A DNA stretch of 64,000 nucleotides from Curvivirga sp965219885 (GCF_965219885.1 NZ_CBDCOT010000009.1:62001-126000); one strand, 5' to 3'. Positions 46,319 through 55,632 are shown, counted from the stretch's first letter. A program made the numbers and translations. The notes: generated by a model from the letters alone, not told the origin.

Positions 46319-46654
46319 GTCGGGCTCCAGTTGTATAATCCCATGTCAAAGGTGCAATGAGTGCAACGAATAATTTGCCTTCGACCCTGCTTCAAACGAT
46401 TTTTCAATTACACCTTTAGCTCTATGGCACTGAAAAATCATCATAACTTTTAAAAGCTTAGCCAAAACAACCGCTTCAGGTCAAGTAGAGTCTGCGTAAT
46501 TTCATGAAATATATCAGATTCCACGCATAAAACCGCAAGAAATCGTCTGAATATTGCAATTCGCGCATGAGTGTTACTTCTCCTCCTAGTTTAGAATGCG
46601 AATAATTTTCTTCTTGAGCTCATTTTCAATTTTCTGTAAGTAGGCTCTACGGTT
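46319..46654. promoter_or_regulatory. Intergenic region between ihfB and the cobalamin riboswitch
   Basis: About 335 bp without a supportable gene. It must hold the divergent promoters of ihfB (minus) and the riboswitch RNA (plus). I see no clear operator, repeat or RNA gene in it. Confidence 0.4.
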
Positions 46655-46870
46655 CTCAATGAAGAAAACTGATTTGAGATTAAAAGGGAATACGGTGCGG
46701 TGTATTCATCAGAAGCCAAAGCCGAAGCTGCCCTCGCAACTGTAAGCAGAAAGTGAACCCTATAAACCACTGATCTATTTTGATTGGGAAGGATGGGGAA
46801 ACGTCAGATCTGTCAGCCAGGAGACCTGCCGCATATATAACTTAATCCGGACGAGGTGTGCCGGGGAGGT
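46655..46870 (+). ncRNA. Cobalamin riboswitch, translation-type
   Basis: All core blocks are present: GGGAATACGGTG (46686), GCCGAAGCTGCCCTCGCAAC (46721), CCACTG (46767), GGGAAGG (46786) and the B12 box AGCCAGGAGACCTGCC (46815-46830). The regulatory kissing loop is visible: CCTCG at 46732-46736 in loop L5 can pair with CGAGG at 46852-46856 in the L13 hairpin CCGG-N10-CCGG. The 3' arm of that hairpin overlaps the GGGGAGG ribosome binding site at 46863-46869, so bound B12 should hide it. No terminator follows. The boundaries are approximate. Confidence 0.93.
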
Positions 46871-46876
46871 CAATAA

Positions 46877-47014
46877 ATGCGTTTCCTGCTTTTAGAGGCT
46901 GAGCATCAAAAACCCCATATCTGTTTGGGTAATGATGTAAGCCTTATTAGAAATTCCCAAAAGTTAAATGGGCAATGTCTATGTGCTAATTTACATCGGT
47001 ATATGGTGATGTAA
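46877..47014 (+). CDS. Small 45-aa ORF gated by the cobalamin riboswitch
   Basis: Starts at ATG 46877, seven bases after the GGGGAGG site controlled by the riboswitch, and ends in TAATG, overlapping the start of the DUF1636 gene. The 45-aa product begins MRFLLLEAEHQKPHICLGN, has three cysteines (16, 34, 36), no signal peptide and no membrane segment. I know no family for it. It is either a real small protein of the B12 operon or a leader whose translation opens the next gene. The placement of start and stop signals makes translation likely. Confidence 0.6.
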   Translation: MRFLLLEAEHQKPHICLGNDVSLIRNSQKLNGQCLCANLHRYMVM

Positions 47015-47379
47015 TGATCATATCCGTTTGTTCACATTGTAAATCCAAAAACATTGAAAATTTAAGCCCAACCCAACTCGTTGAACGCTTACAAGCGGGA
47101 CTGGATAATGATATCAAAATACAGCAAGTTAAATGCTTGGCTGCATGTGAGCACTCAATTTCTGTTGGCATCACGGATACTGGAAAAGCGAGCTATCTAT
47201 TCGGACATATCTCTTCAGATGAAGATGTGAAAGCCTTAACTGAATTCACTATGCAATACAAAAATCGGCCGAATGGTTGGACGAATGCATCAGAACGCCC
47301 CAAAGCTCTCTATAAAAAAACAATTGCCCGAATTCCTGCCAGCATATTTGAGCTGAAAGACAAAGGTCATCAATCATGA
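47014..47379 (+). CDS. DUF1636 family metal-binding protein
   Basis: A 121-aa ferredoxin-like protein. The paired cysteines in VCSHCKSKN and KCLAACEHSISVGI (four in all) form the expected metal or cluster site of DUF1636, a family that recurs in cobalamin- and cobalt-related operons. The start overlaps the stop of the 45-aa ORF (TAATG) and the end overlaps the next start (ATGA), so all are co-translated. The precise role, perhaps metal or cofactor handling after uptake, is not known. Confidence 0.82.
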   Translation: MIISVCSHCKSKNIENLSPTQLVERLQAGLDNDIKIQQVKCLAACEHSISVGITDTGKASYLFGHISSDEDVKALTEFTMQYKNRPNGWTNASERPKALYKKTIARIPASIFELKDKGHQS

Positions 47380-48197
47380 AACCGCAAATGACTATACTCT
47401 CCTGCAATAAACTTGGCTTCAAAGATACAAAAGGCAAGATACTATTGGATAGCGTATCCCTTACTGTAAAAATAGGAGAGAAAATAGCCATTGTTGGTCC
47501 CAATGGCGCAGGTAAATCAATATTGCAAAAACATCTATCCGGCAGATTAAATCCAGCTATGGGTGAGATCAAATTGCATGATATGCCTTTATCCGCCATT
47601 CCACCTCTTAAGCGCGCGCAGTTAATGGCGGTCATGGCACAATCTGAACAAATTGAACCTCTACTATCTGTAGAAGAATATGTGTCTCTGGGTCGTATTC
47701 CTCATCAACATTCCTCAAAAGCCAAGGAAGACAGAGATCAAATTGATAGAGCCATTCAAATTTGTGGCTTAGAAAAGTTCAAAGATCAAACAATTCAAAC
47801 ATTATCTGGCGGAGAACGGCAACGTACCTCCCTAGCACGTGCTATTGCACAACAGCCAGAATTGTTGTTGCTGGACGAACCGACCAATCACCTTGATTTA
47901 CGGGCTAGAGCAGACATCCTCAAATTGGTCAAAGGCTTACCTTCAACCGTCATCGCTGTATTACATGATTTATCTCTCGTACATGATTTTGCGGATCGTG
48001 TGATTGTTGTTCGACAAGGAAAAATTATATCTGATGGATCCCCATCAGAAAGCTTATCTCCTGCTATTGTACGGGATGTATTTGGAATGGAAACTCTTGA
48101 TGTCCTCCATCCTGTTACCGGAAAGCCTCTCCGGGTTTATGAGGCTCCTCACTTAGAAACTGATATACAAACTGAAAAGGAATTTACATATGCGTAA
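47376..48197 (+). CDS. btuD: ABC transporter ATP-binding protein, corrinoid/iron-chelate type
   Basis: Energises import by the FecCD/BtuC-type permease two genes later. The 273-aa protein has Walker A GPNGAGKSI, signature LSGGERQRTSLARAI, Walker B LLLLDEPTNHLD and the H-loop VLHDLSLVHDF. ATGA overlap with the DUF1636 gene and an 8-base overlap with the binding-protein gene show tight translational coupling. Substrate assignment to B12 or another corrinoid rests on the riboswitch. Confidence 0.9.
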   Translation: MKPQMTILSCNKLGFKDTKGKILLDSVSLTVKIGEKIAIVGPNGAGKSILQKHLSGRLNPAMGEIKLHDMPLSAIPPLKRAQLMAVMAQSEQIEPLLSVEEYVSLGRIPHQHSSKAKEDRDQIDRAIQICGLEKFKDQTIQTLSGGERQRTSLARAIAQQPELLLLDEPTNHLDLRARADILKLVKGLPSTVIAVLHDLSLVHDFADRVIVVRQGKIISDGSPSESLSPAIVRDVFGMETLDVLHPVTGKPLRVYEAPHLETDIQTEKEFTYA

Positions 48198-49158
48198 GTC
48201 TTTTGCTCTTTCTGCATTATTAGCAGCACCTTTGCTCATTGGTGCACAAGTCGCTATGGCTGATAATATAACGGTCGATAGTTGTGGTCGTGAGGTGACC
48301 TTCGACACAGCGCCAAGCAAAGTTATCGTTCATGACTTAAATATGAATGAGATGGCGATGGCTCTTAATCTACAAGACAAAATGGTTGGTGTAACAGGCG
48401 TAACTGGCTGGTACAAAACTGAAGGCCCTGCCCTTCTTGAAAAATTAGGTGGCGTTCCTGAGCTTGCCCCTAAATATCCTTCATTGGAAAACTTATTGGC
48501 GGCTGAACCTGATTTGTTTGTTGCAGGTTGGTATTATGGCATGAAACCGGGCGGTGAAGTAACACCTGATATTCTATCTCAGCATGGTATTCAAACACTA
48601 GAACTCACAGAAAGCTGTGTTCATTTAGATAAAAACAAAAAAGCTGCGTCTATGGATTTGTTATTTGATGACATGCTACGCCTTGGTAAAGTTTTTGACA
48701 AAGAACAAGAAGCCGACGCTTTAGTTGATGGTTGGAAAAAAGAACTTGCAAGCATCAAAGAAGCTGTTGGTGAAAATGCTGGAACACGTGTGTTTCTATA
48801 TGACAGTGGTGATGAAAAACCGTTTACAGCGGGCAAATACGCAATCCCCACAGCAATGATCGAAGCTGCAGGTGGTAAAAACATTTTAGACGATATGGAC
48901 ACAAGCTGGGGACGTGCAAACTGGGAAACCGTTGCTTCCAGAAATCCAGAATTTTTAGTTTTATTAGATTATAGCCAAGATGGTAGTGGTGCCGCTGGCT
49001 TGATGGATTTCTTAAAATCTCATCCAGTCATGAGTGAAACAGATGCCGTTAAAAACGGGCGTTTTGTTGCATTACGTTATGCCGAATTAACACCAGGACC
49101 TGCAAATATTGAAGCTATTCGCAAAATCGCTGCTGCGATGAATCCTGAAAGCTTCTGA
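48190..49158 (+). CDS. btuF: Periplasmic corrinoid-binding protein
   Basis: A 322-aa exported protein of the helical-backbone (BtuF/FhuD-type) class. Signal peptide MRKSFALSALLAAPLLIGAQVAMA; the fold opens with ITVDSCGREVTFDTAPSKVIVHDLNMNEM and has LENLLAAEPDLFVAGWYYG in the usual place. It delivers ligand to the permease. The stop is joined to the permease start by a one-base overlap (TGATG). B12 or a precursor is the likely ligand; an iron chelate is less likely given the riboswitch. Confidence 0.88.
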   Translation: MRKSFALSALLAAPLLIGAQVAMADNITVDSCGREVTFDTAPSKVIVHDLNMNEMAMALNLQDKMVGVTGVTGWYKTEGPALLEKLGGVPELAPKYPSLENLLAAEPDLFVAGWYYGMKPGGEVTPDILSQHGIQTLELTESCVHLDKNKKAASMDLLFDDMLRLGKVFDKEQEADALVDGWKKELASIKEAVGENAGTRVFLYDSGDEKPFTAGKYAIPTAMIEAAGGKNILDDMDTSWGRANWETVASRNPEFLVLLDYSQDGSGAAGLMDFLKSHPVMSETDAVKNGRFVALRYAELTPGPANIEAIRKIAAAMNPESF

Positions 49159-50189
49159 TGGTTATTCGCAGATTTCCATTTGCATTGGTATGTGTTGCGG
49201 CTGGGCTCGTCCTGGCCGTCGCCATGCCATATGGAATTGCAACAGGTAGTACAGCGATTACCTTTGAAACAGTTATAGCCGCTTTTTTAGGGCCTGATCT
49301 CGCTACTTTATTCGGTTTGGAGCCAGCCAATAAACCAATGACAAAGATCATTCTGGATTTAAGATTACCTCGTATGATACTTGCGGCTCTTGTCGGTGGT
49401 GGTCTCGCTGTTGTTGGTGGGCTCCTACAAACAGCCACGCGGAATGACCTTGCAGACCCATTCCTATTTGGTCTTTCTTCTGGCGCTGCGGCGGGGGCCG
49501 TCTTTGTTATCACCGTGACCGGTGATTTTCTGGGCATTTGGACCCTTCCCATTGCTGCCTTCCTAGGTGGGCTGCTCTCTGCTTCTGTTGTGTTAGTGCT
49601 TGTCACCAGAACCATACATACCGGACCAGAAAGATTAATCCTTGCAGGTCTTGCTGTTTCATTTCTATTTACAGCGATCACAAACTACCTGGTCTTCGCA
49701 GGCGATCAACGTGCAGCCCATTCCGTGGTCTTTTGGTCTCTTGGCGGTCTAGGCCTTGCGCGTTGGGAAACAATTGGCTTTGCCATAGCAAGCTTTACTT
49801 TATTAATGTCTTTCTTTGCTTTTAGAAGACGCGCTTTAGATGCTCTACTTGCCGGGGATGATACAGCTCACAGTCTTGGGGTTGATCCTAAAAAAATACG
49901 AGTCGAAATCTTTATCATCTGCGCAATCAGCACTGGCCTGTTTGTGGCTCTTGTCGGCGTAATCGGCTTTGTTGGGCTTATGATACCTCATCTGGCGCGT
50001 GCTGTTGTCGGTCCACTGCACGGGGCAATGTTGATAGTTTGCGCCCTTTTCGGCGCTGTCTTAGTTGTATTAAGTGATATTGTCAGCCGTTTACTACTTG
50101 CCCCACAGGAATTGCCGATCGGTGTTGTCACCGCTGCATTAGGTGCAATCTTTGTGATCTTCTTAGTAACACGAAAACGCGTTCGCTAA
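49158..50189 (+). CDS. btuC: ABC transporter permease, BtuC/FecCD family
   Basis: A 343-aa inner-membrane permease with about ten helices. Family motifs are LRLPRMILAALVGGGLAVVGGLLQ near residue 70 and, in the C-terminal half, GVIGFVGLMIPHLAR, which contacts the ATPase. It is the last gene of the riboswitch operon. The hairpin at 50226-50254 lies 37 bp after its stop. Confidence 0.92.
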   Translation: MVIRRFPFALVCVAAGLVLAVAMPYGIATGSTAITFETVIAAFLGPDLATLFGLEPANKPMTKIILDLRLPRMILAALVGGGLAVVGGLLQTATRNDLADPFLFGLSSGAAAGAVFVITVTGDFLGIWTLPIAAFLGGLLSASVVLVLVTRTIHTGPERLILAGLAVSFLFTAITNYLVFAGDQRAAHSVVFWSLGGLGLARWETIGFAIASFTLLMSFFAFRRRALDALLAGDDTAHSLGVDPKKIRVEIFIICAISTGLFVALVGVIGFVGLMIPHLARAVVGPLHGAMLIVCALFGAVLVVLSDIVSRLLLAPQELPIGVVTAALGAIFVIFLVTRKRVR

Positions 50190-50225
50190 TATTTCACTTC
50201 AGATAATCATTCTGACTACTAAAAA

Positions 50226-50254
50226 AGAAAGGGCCGCCCCAATGGGACGGCCCT
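50226..50254. terminator. Terminator of rpsA, possibly shared with btuC
   Basis: Stem AGGGCCG-CCC / GGG-CGGCCCT with loop CAAT. On the minus strand the mismatch becomes a G-U pair and a TTTCTTTTTT run follows, making it a strong rpsA terminator. The plus-strand tail is weaker. Confidence 0.85.
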
Positions 50255-50292
50255 AAACTTTTGATCTTCGGTTTGAAGAAAATCGCTAGCGA

Positions 50293-51972
50293 TTATTCGC
50301 CAGATTTTTCTTTCAACGCTTTACCCAAGATGTCGCCCAAGGACGCACCAGAGTCAGAAGAACCGAAGTTAGCCATAGCTTCTTTTTCTACGTCAGACTC
50401 ATGCGCCTTAATAGATAGTGTCAACTTACGGCTAGATTTATCAACAGCTGTTACTTTCGCATCAACTTTTTCGCCTTCAGCGAAGCGATCTGGACGTTGT
50501 TCGCCACGATCACGGCTAAGGTCAGCCTTACGGATAAAGCCTGGAGCACCTTCACCAGCTTCAACTTCAATGCCAGCTTCTGTTACTTTAACAACTGTAC
50601 ATGTAACAACGTCACCACGTTTGATGTCGCCCAACGCGTCTTCGAATGGATCACCAGCTAGTTGCTTGATGCCCAAGGAGATGCGTTCTTTGTCTGTATC
50701 AACATCCAATACTTTCGCTTTAACAACGTCACCTTTGTTGTAACCAGCCAAAGCGTCTTCAGCGGATTGATCCCAAGATAGGTCAGACATGTGAACCATG
50801 CCATCGATGTCGTCTGTCAAACCAATGAACAAGCCGAATTCGGTGATGTTTTTGATTTCGCCTTCAACTTCGGAACCAACTGGGTATTTATCCAAGAATG
50901 TATCCCATGGGTTGTCCATGCATTGCTTGATACCTAGGGAGATACGACGTTTGGAAGCATCCACGTCCAGAACCATAACTTCCACTTCTTGAGATGTGGA
51001 AACGATTTTGCCTGGATGTACGTTTTTCTTTGTCCAAGACATTTCGGAAACGTGTACCAAACCTTCGATACCGGATTCCAATTCAACGAATGCACCATAG
51101 TCAGTGATGTTTGTAACAGCACCTTTGAAACGACCGTTCAATGGGTATTTAGCGTCTACGCCTTCCCATGGATCAGCTTCAAGTTGTTTCATGCCCAAGG
51201 AGATACGTTGTGTCTCAGCGTTGAAGCGGATTACTTGAACTTTAACTGTCTCACCGATTGTCAAAGCTTCAGATGGGTGGTTGATACGACGCCAAGAGAT
51301 ATCTGTAACGTGCAACAAGCCGTCTACGCCGCCAAGATCAACGAAGGCACCGTAATCTGTGATGTTCTTAACAACACCCTCAAGTGTTTCACCTTCTTTA
51401 AGGTTTTTCATCAATTCAGCATGTTGTTCTGCACGGGACTCTTCCAATACAGCGCGGCGGGAAACAACGATGTTGCCACGTGTGCGGTCCATTTTAAGGA
51501 TTTGGAATGGTTGTGCATTACCCATCAACGGTGTGATGTCACGTACTGGACGGATATCAACTTGGCTACCTGGCAAGAATGCAACAGCGCCGTTAAGATC
51601 AACTGTGAAGCCACCTTTAACACGACCAAAGATAACACCTTGTACGCGTTCGTTGTTGTTGAACTGAACTTCAAGAGCAGTCCAAGCTTCTTCACGTTTC
51701 GCTTTGTCACGGGAAAGAACGGATTCACCGTTTTTATCTTCCATGCGCTCAACGTATACTTCAACAGTGTCGCCAACATTTACATTCGCAGGTTCACCAG
51801 CAGCTGGTGCAAATTCTTTAAGTGCAACGCGGCCTTCAGATTTCAAACCAACATCGATCAATACCATGTCGTTGGATACGGATACAACTGTACCTTCTAC
51901 AACTGTACCTTCTAGGCTATCGCGTTCGCCGAGGCTTTCCTCAAGCAGTGCCGCAAAACTTTCTGCAGTCAT
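50293..51972 (-). CDS. rpsA: 30S ribosomal protein S1
   Basis: Binds mRNA on the small subunit. The 559-aa protein has six S1 repeats, with signatures such as ITDYGAFVDLGGVDGLLHVTDISW and ITDYGAFVELESGIEGLVHVSEM. AAGGAAA lies eight bases before ATG 51972; an in-frame TTG two codons earlier is rejected. It follows cmk and aroA, as in most proteobacteria. The codon bias is strong, which opens a long false frame on the other strand. Confidence 0.97.
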   Translation of the reverse strand: MTAESFAALLEESLGERDSLEGTVVEGTVVSVSNDMVLIDVGLKSEGRVALKEFAPAAGEPANVNVGDTVEVYVERMEDKNGESVLSRDKAKREEAWTALEVQFNNNERVQGVIFGRVKGGFTVDLNGAVAFLPGSQVDIRPVRDITPLMGNAQPFQILKMDRTRGNIVVSRRAVLEESRAEQHAELMKNLKEGETLEGVVKNITDYGAFVDLGGVDGLLHVTDISWRRINHPSEALTIGETVKVQVIRFNAETQRISLGMKQLEADPWEGVDAKYPLNGRFKGAVTNITDYGAFVELESGIEGLVHVSEMSWTKKNVHPGKIVSTSQEVEVMVLDVDASKRRISLGIKQCMDNPWDTFLDKYPVGSEVEGEIKNITEFGLFIGLTDDIDGMVHMSDLSWDQSAEDALAGYNKGDVVKAKVLDVDTDKERISLGIKQLAGDPFEDALGDIKRGDVVTCTVVKVTEAGIEVEAGEGAPGFIRKADLSRDRGEQRPDRFAEGEKVDAKVTAVDKSSRKLTLSIKAHESDVEKEAMANFGSSDSGASLGDILGKALKEKSGE

Positions 51973-52125
51973 TTTCAAAGTTTCCTTCTAATTTTAAAAC
52001 TATTCTGGCCGTATGGTTGGTTCCAACGGTCTCACCTCAAGGTTAAAAAATGATGCTTGTCGTGAGGCTCGGTCAAACATCGGGTAACAGATAAAAATTC
52101 TAGTCAGTTCGCTAAGCCTGTTAAC

Positions 52126-52767
52126 TTAACTATTTGAAATTCCAACAGCATTTAAAGCGGCTTGAAAAGCCTCATCGATAGATAAATCAGATGTGTCGAT
52201 AATTTCTGCATCATCAGCGGGCTTCAAAGGGGCCACTGCCCGGTTGCTATCTCGCTGATCTCTTTCTTTCAAATCTTCTAAAACGCGTGTGTATATAGAG
52301 CTTTCCCCGCGTTGAATCAACTCTTTATGTCGTCTTTCTGCACGAATTTCTACAGAAGCCGTCATGTAAATCTTGGAATCAGCATCCGGACAAACCACCG
52401 TCCCGATATCTCTACCATCCAAAATAGCGCCTTCAGTACCGACAGGCGGGTTAGAAGCAAAGTTCTGCTGAAACGCTAAAAGAGCCGCACGGACATCTGG
52501 CATTGCCGCCACTTTTGACGCTGCTTGTGCTGCCTCATCCGACTTTAACGCCGGGTCATCTAATTGCGTATAGTTCAAGCTATTTGCCGCGTCCAACGCT
52601 GCCTCAGGATCCTCTGCGTCACCACCAAATCGCACAACACCATAACCAACCGCACGATAAAGCTTGCCTGTATCCAGATACGCGTAATTCAAATGCTCTG
52701 CTAATTTTTTAGCGATAGTACCCTTACCGCTTGCCGCAGTGCCATCAACTGCAATTACTTTACCCAT
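52126..52767 (-). CDS. cmk: Cytidylate kinase
   Basis: Phosphorylates CMP and dCMP. The 213-aa protein has the P-loop VDGTAASGKGT at residues about 6-16, LDTGKLYRAVGY for substrate binding, and ILDGRDIGTVVCPDA. ATG 52767 starts right at the family N-terminus (MGKVIAVDG); a GTG at 52779 is an alternative. It starts 23 bp after aroA and is 150 bp before rpsA. Confidence 0.95.
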   Translation of the reverse strand: MGKVIAVDGTAASGKGTIAKKLAEHLNYAYLDTGKLYRAVGYGVVRFGGDAEDPEAALDAANSLNYTQLDDPALKSDEAAQAASKVAAMPDVRAALLAFQQNFASNPPVGTEGAILDGRDIGTVVCPDADSKIYMTASVEIRAERRHKELIQRGESSIYTRVLEDLKERDQRDSNRAVAPLKPADDAEIIDTSDLSIDEAFQAALNAVGISNS

Positions 52768-52790
52768 AACTTTTCGCACTTTCTTTAATT

Positions 52791-54128
52791 TTAGGCGTCT
52801 TCAATCTTCGCACCAAGACCAGTCATTAGGTCATGGAAAATCGGGAAACTTGTTTCAATTGGAGAACCATCTTCTACGGTTACAGGCTGTTCAGATACCA
52901 ATCCCATGACCAAGAAAGACATGGCCATGCGATGATCATGGAAACATTCAACCATACCGCCACCAGGGATATTGCCCCCTGTGCCATGGACGACCATCCA
53001 ATCCTCACCTTCTTCAACTTCAACGCCGTTCGCACGCAAACCGGCAACAACAGCGGAGAGACGGTCAGATTCTTTGACGCGTAATTCTTCCACGCCACGC
53101 ATTTCTGTTTTGCCTTCCGCAAAAGCAGCCGCGACAGCCAAAACCGGATATTCATCAATCATACTTGGCGCGCGTTCCGGTGGCACGACAATACCCTTTA
53201 ACTTAGAACTGCGTACAGTGATATCACCTACAGGCTCGCCACCTTCAATACGCTCATTCTCAATCACCACATCTCCGCCCATTTCTTGCAAGGTTGCGAA
53301 CAGACCCGTACGAGTTTCATTTAAGCCAATATTCGGCATCTTGATTTCGGACCCTTCGGTCAACAAAGCCGCCACCATAGGGAAAGCAGAACTACTTGGA
53401 TCAGATGGTACGATCAAATCAGCTGCCACCAATTCAGGTTGCCCTGTCACCGTGATACGATTACCGCCATTTTCCATAGGCTCAACCGCAATTTCACCAC
53501 CGAAATGGGTGAGCATACGTTCTGTATGATCACGCGTTGGTTTATTTTCGATAACTGTTGTTTTGCCACGTGCATTAAGACCAGCAAGCAAGACGGCAGA
53601 CTTCACCTGCGCAGACGCCATTGGTAATTCGTATTCAATCGGTAAAACATCTTCTGCACCTTTGACATAAAGTGGTAAACGCTCCCCACTACGGCAATGG
53701 AATTCTGCCCCCATTGCCCCAAGAGGATCAGTTACCCGCTTCATCGGGCGCTTTCGTAAACTGCCGTCTCCTGTCAGACATGCAGAAATATTATGGCTTG
53801 CCATAATACCAAGTATCAAACGCGCGGAAGTACCTGAATTCCCCATATCCAAAACATCTTCTGGTTCTTGCAGGCCGCCAAGCCCAACACCATCAACCGT
53901 CCAACTGCCATCGTCATGTTTTTCGATGGTTGCCCCCATTGCGCGAAAAGCAGCAGCGGTAGACAAAACATCTTCACCTTCCAACAAACCTTTCACCGTT
54001 GTACGGCCAACAGCCAAACTACCCAACATGATGGAACGGTGTGAAATAGATTTATCACCAGGAATCGTGATCTCGCCTTTCAGGCCAGAAGATTTAAAAG
54101 ATTTCATTGGACGGGCAGAATTGCTCAT
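52791..54128 (-). CDS. aroA: 3-phosphoshikimate 1-carboxyvinyltransferase (EPSP synthase)
   Basis: Sixth step of the shikimate route, cytosolic. The 445-aa protein has the family motifs GEITIPGDKSISHRS and DMGNSGTSARL, plus RPMKRVTDPL, DHTERML and KESDRLSAV. It resembles the class II form known from Agrobacterium CP4 by pattern (NSGTSARLI with an Ala-rich region); this is an impression, not a measurement. AAGGAAAG precedes ATG 54128. Confidence 0.95.
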   Translation of the reverse strand: MSNSARPMKSFKSSGLKGEITIPGDKSISHRSIMLGSLAVGRTTVKGLLEGEDVLSTAAAFRAMGATIEKHDDGSWTVDGVGLGGLQEPEDVLDMGNSGTSARLILGIMASHNISACLTGDGSLRKRPMKRVTDPLGAMGAEFHCRSGERLPLYVKGAEDVLPIEYELPMASAQVKSAVLLAGLNARGKTTVIENKPTRDHTERMLTHFGGEIAVEPMENGGNRITVTGQPELVAADLIVPSDPSSSAFPMVAALLTEGSEIKMPNIGLNETRTGLFATLQEMGGDVVIENERIEGGEPVGDITVRSSKLKGIVVPPERAPSMIDEYPVLAVAAAFAEGKTEMRGVEELRVKESDRLSAVVAGLRANGVEVEEGEDWMVVHGTGGNIPGGGMVECFHDHRMAMSFLVMGLVSEQPVTVEDGSPIETSFPIFHDLMTGLGAKIEDA

Positions 54129-54331
54129 GTGTCAGCTTTCCTTATAAGAAAGATAAGTCTTGTATTGTGAGAAGGTCAGTAACATGCAGATGTGTTTACG
54201 AACAAGCAAGATATTTATGACCATCAAAGCACGCAAATGTCGAAATTTTATAACGAATGGTCGACAATAATAATTTTTTATGTTTAAAAATTTCCTACAA
54301 TGTATACTTTACTAAATCCACAATATTGACC

Positions 54332-55033
54332 ATGCCCATTTATATTGATACGAACCTTCTCTTCTACCTAGCAACCATGATAGAAGTCCTGACTCTATTT
54401 GCAGCTCTTTTATTGCTCATAAAATACTGGTCAACTTTTCCAGCTGTAAGATGGTTTGCCTGTGGGAAGGTTTCTATTATTGCAGGGCTAATATGCCTGA
54501 TTATGAGGGACTATATGCATATCGGTTTCTCAATAATGCTGACAACCACTTTTTTAGCATTAGGGCACGCTTTCTTCTGGTTTTTTGCACGCCAGGCACA
54601 AGAAAGAAGAATCTACGATAAACGGAAAACATTTTGGTTAATCATGATTAGTTATCTGCTGATCATAACTTATTATACATTTTACGAAATAAATATCCAA
54701 ATGCGTATTATCAGCAGTGGGTTTGTCTATTTCCTTTTCTCCCTCTACGCCATATGTGAATTGCTACTGCCAACTACACATTATAAAAAGCTTAAGGCGC
54801 CTGTAATATTTCTTTCTCTATGTTTTACATCAGCTATCCTTCGCTGGGGATATTACGTATCTTCCGCACCAATGCTTGGCAGTTCAAAGGGAACATTTTT
54901 CCAAATTCAGGAAGTAAATCTAGATGTTACATATATCTTAACATCCGGCAGTGAGCTTTTGATTATAATTGGTGTTTTTATCTTTATAGCCGCAAAACAA
55001 AAATGCTTATTAAAAGAATCAACAATTCAATAA
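54332..55033 (+). CDS. Seven-helix membrane protein, unknown function
   Basis: A 233-aa inner-membrane protein with about seven hydrophobic segments, short loops and a lysine-rich C-terminal end. It resembles the 7TM sensor modules placed before GGDEF or histidine-kinase domains in alphaproteobacteria, but no output domain follows. Near-end residues QEVNLDVTYILTSGSELLIIIGV are hydrophobic and do not suggest a truncated domain. I prefer ATG 54332 because the upstream 25 codons from 54257 look non-coding. No ribosome binding site is obvious. It lies between divergent aroA and the FYDLN-acid gene. Confidence 0.55.
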   Translation: MPIYIDTNLLFYLATMIEVLTLFAALLLLIKYWSTFPAVRWFACGKVSIIAGLICLIMRDYMHIGFSIMLTTTFLALGHAFFWFFARQAQERRIYDKRKTFWLIMISYLLIITYYTFYEINIQMRIISSGFVYFLFSLYAICELLLPTTHYKKLKAPVIFLSLCFTSAILRWGYYVSSAPMLGSSKGTFFQIQEVNLDVTYILTSGSELLIIIGVFIFIAAKQKCLLKESTIQ

Positions 55034-55259
55034 GTTTTCTTTTGACAATTCGTCAATAATTTGGCAATCGACCCGCTGAAATATTCTTCCGATGACAAAA
55101 CCAGTCTTTTACATATGGTAACAATGCAGTTTCCTGTTGCCAGAAGGCACGACAAGTCATTAAAAGAAGATAGTAAAGTTTTTAATTGGTAGAGCTTATC
55201 GTGTAGTGCGATGGCTCCCGTCGGAATCCTGGTTTTCAGGAATAGTAAGGAGATATCCC

Positions 55260-55610
55260 ATGGCGAAACCTGAATGGGGCATGAAGCGCGGTTGCTTGAA
55301 CTGTGGTGCAAAATTCTACGATCTACAAAAAGATCCTATTGTCTGCCCAAAATGCGAAACCGAATTTGACCCAGAAGCGGCTACAAAATTAAAACGTAAC
55401 CGTGGCGTTGCGCCAGACAAAGCATCTGAAAAAACAGCTGCACCTGTTGCAGATGACGATGCATTACTGGATACAGATGACTTAGATGCAGCATTGGATG
55501 ATACAGCTGAAGATGTATTGGAAGATACAGATGATCTAGGCGGTGATGATGTGCCAGTTGTAGGTGGTGCTAATCCAACCAATACAAATGACAGCGGTGA
55601 CGACGTATAA
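55260..55610 (+). CDS. FYDLN acid domain protein (TIGR02300)
   Basis: A 116-aa acidic protein. The N-terminal zinc-ribbon-like part has two CxxC pairs (GCLNCGAKFYDLQ and VCPKCETEF), with FYDL giving the family its name. The C-terminal half is almost all Asp, Ala and Thr. Known only from alphaproteobacteria; function unknown. TAAGGAG lies seven bases before ATG 55260. Its usual place next to aroA and tRNA-Ala is kept here. Confidence 0.9.
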   Translation: MAKPEWGMKRGCLNCGAKFYDLQKDPIVCPKCETEFDPEAATKLKRNRGVAPDKASEKTAAPVADDDALLDTDDLDAALDDTAEDVLEDTDDLGGDDVPVVGGANPTNTNDSGDDV

Positions 55611-55632
55611 AAGTCACTTCTTAGAATTTGAT

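Noticed and set aside
50989..51915. A 308-codon open frame antisense to rpsA
   Set aside because: It lies fully inside rpsA and its translation is rich in Cys, Phe, Asn and Val with no domain. It results from strong codon bias in rpsA.
55027..55311. A 94-codon minus-strand frame between the 7TM and FYDLN-acid genes
   Set aside because: It overlaps the start of the well-supported FYDLN-acid gene and has no ribosome binding site or family features.
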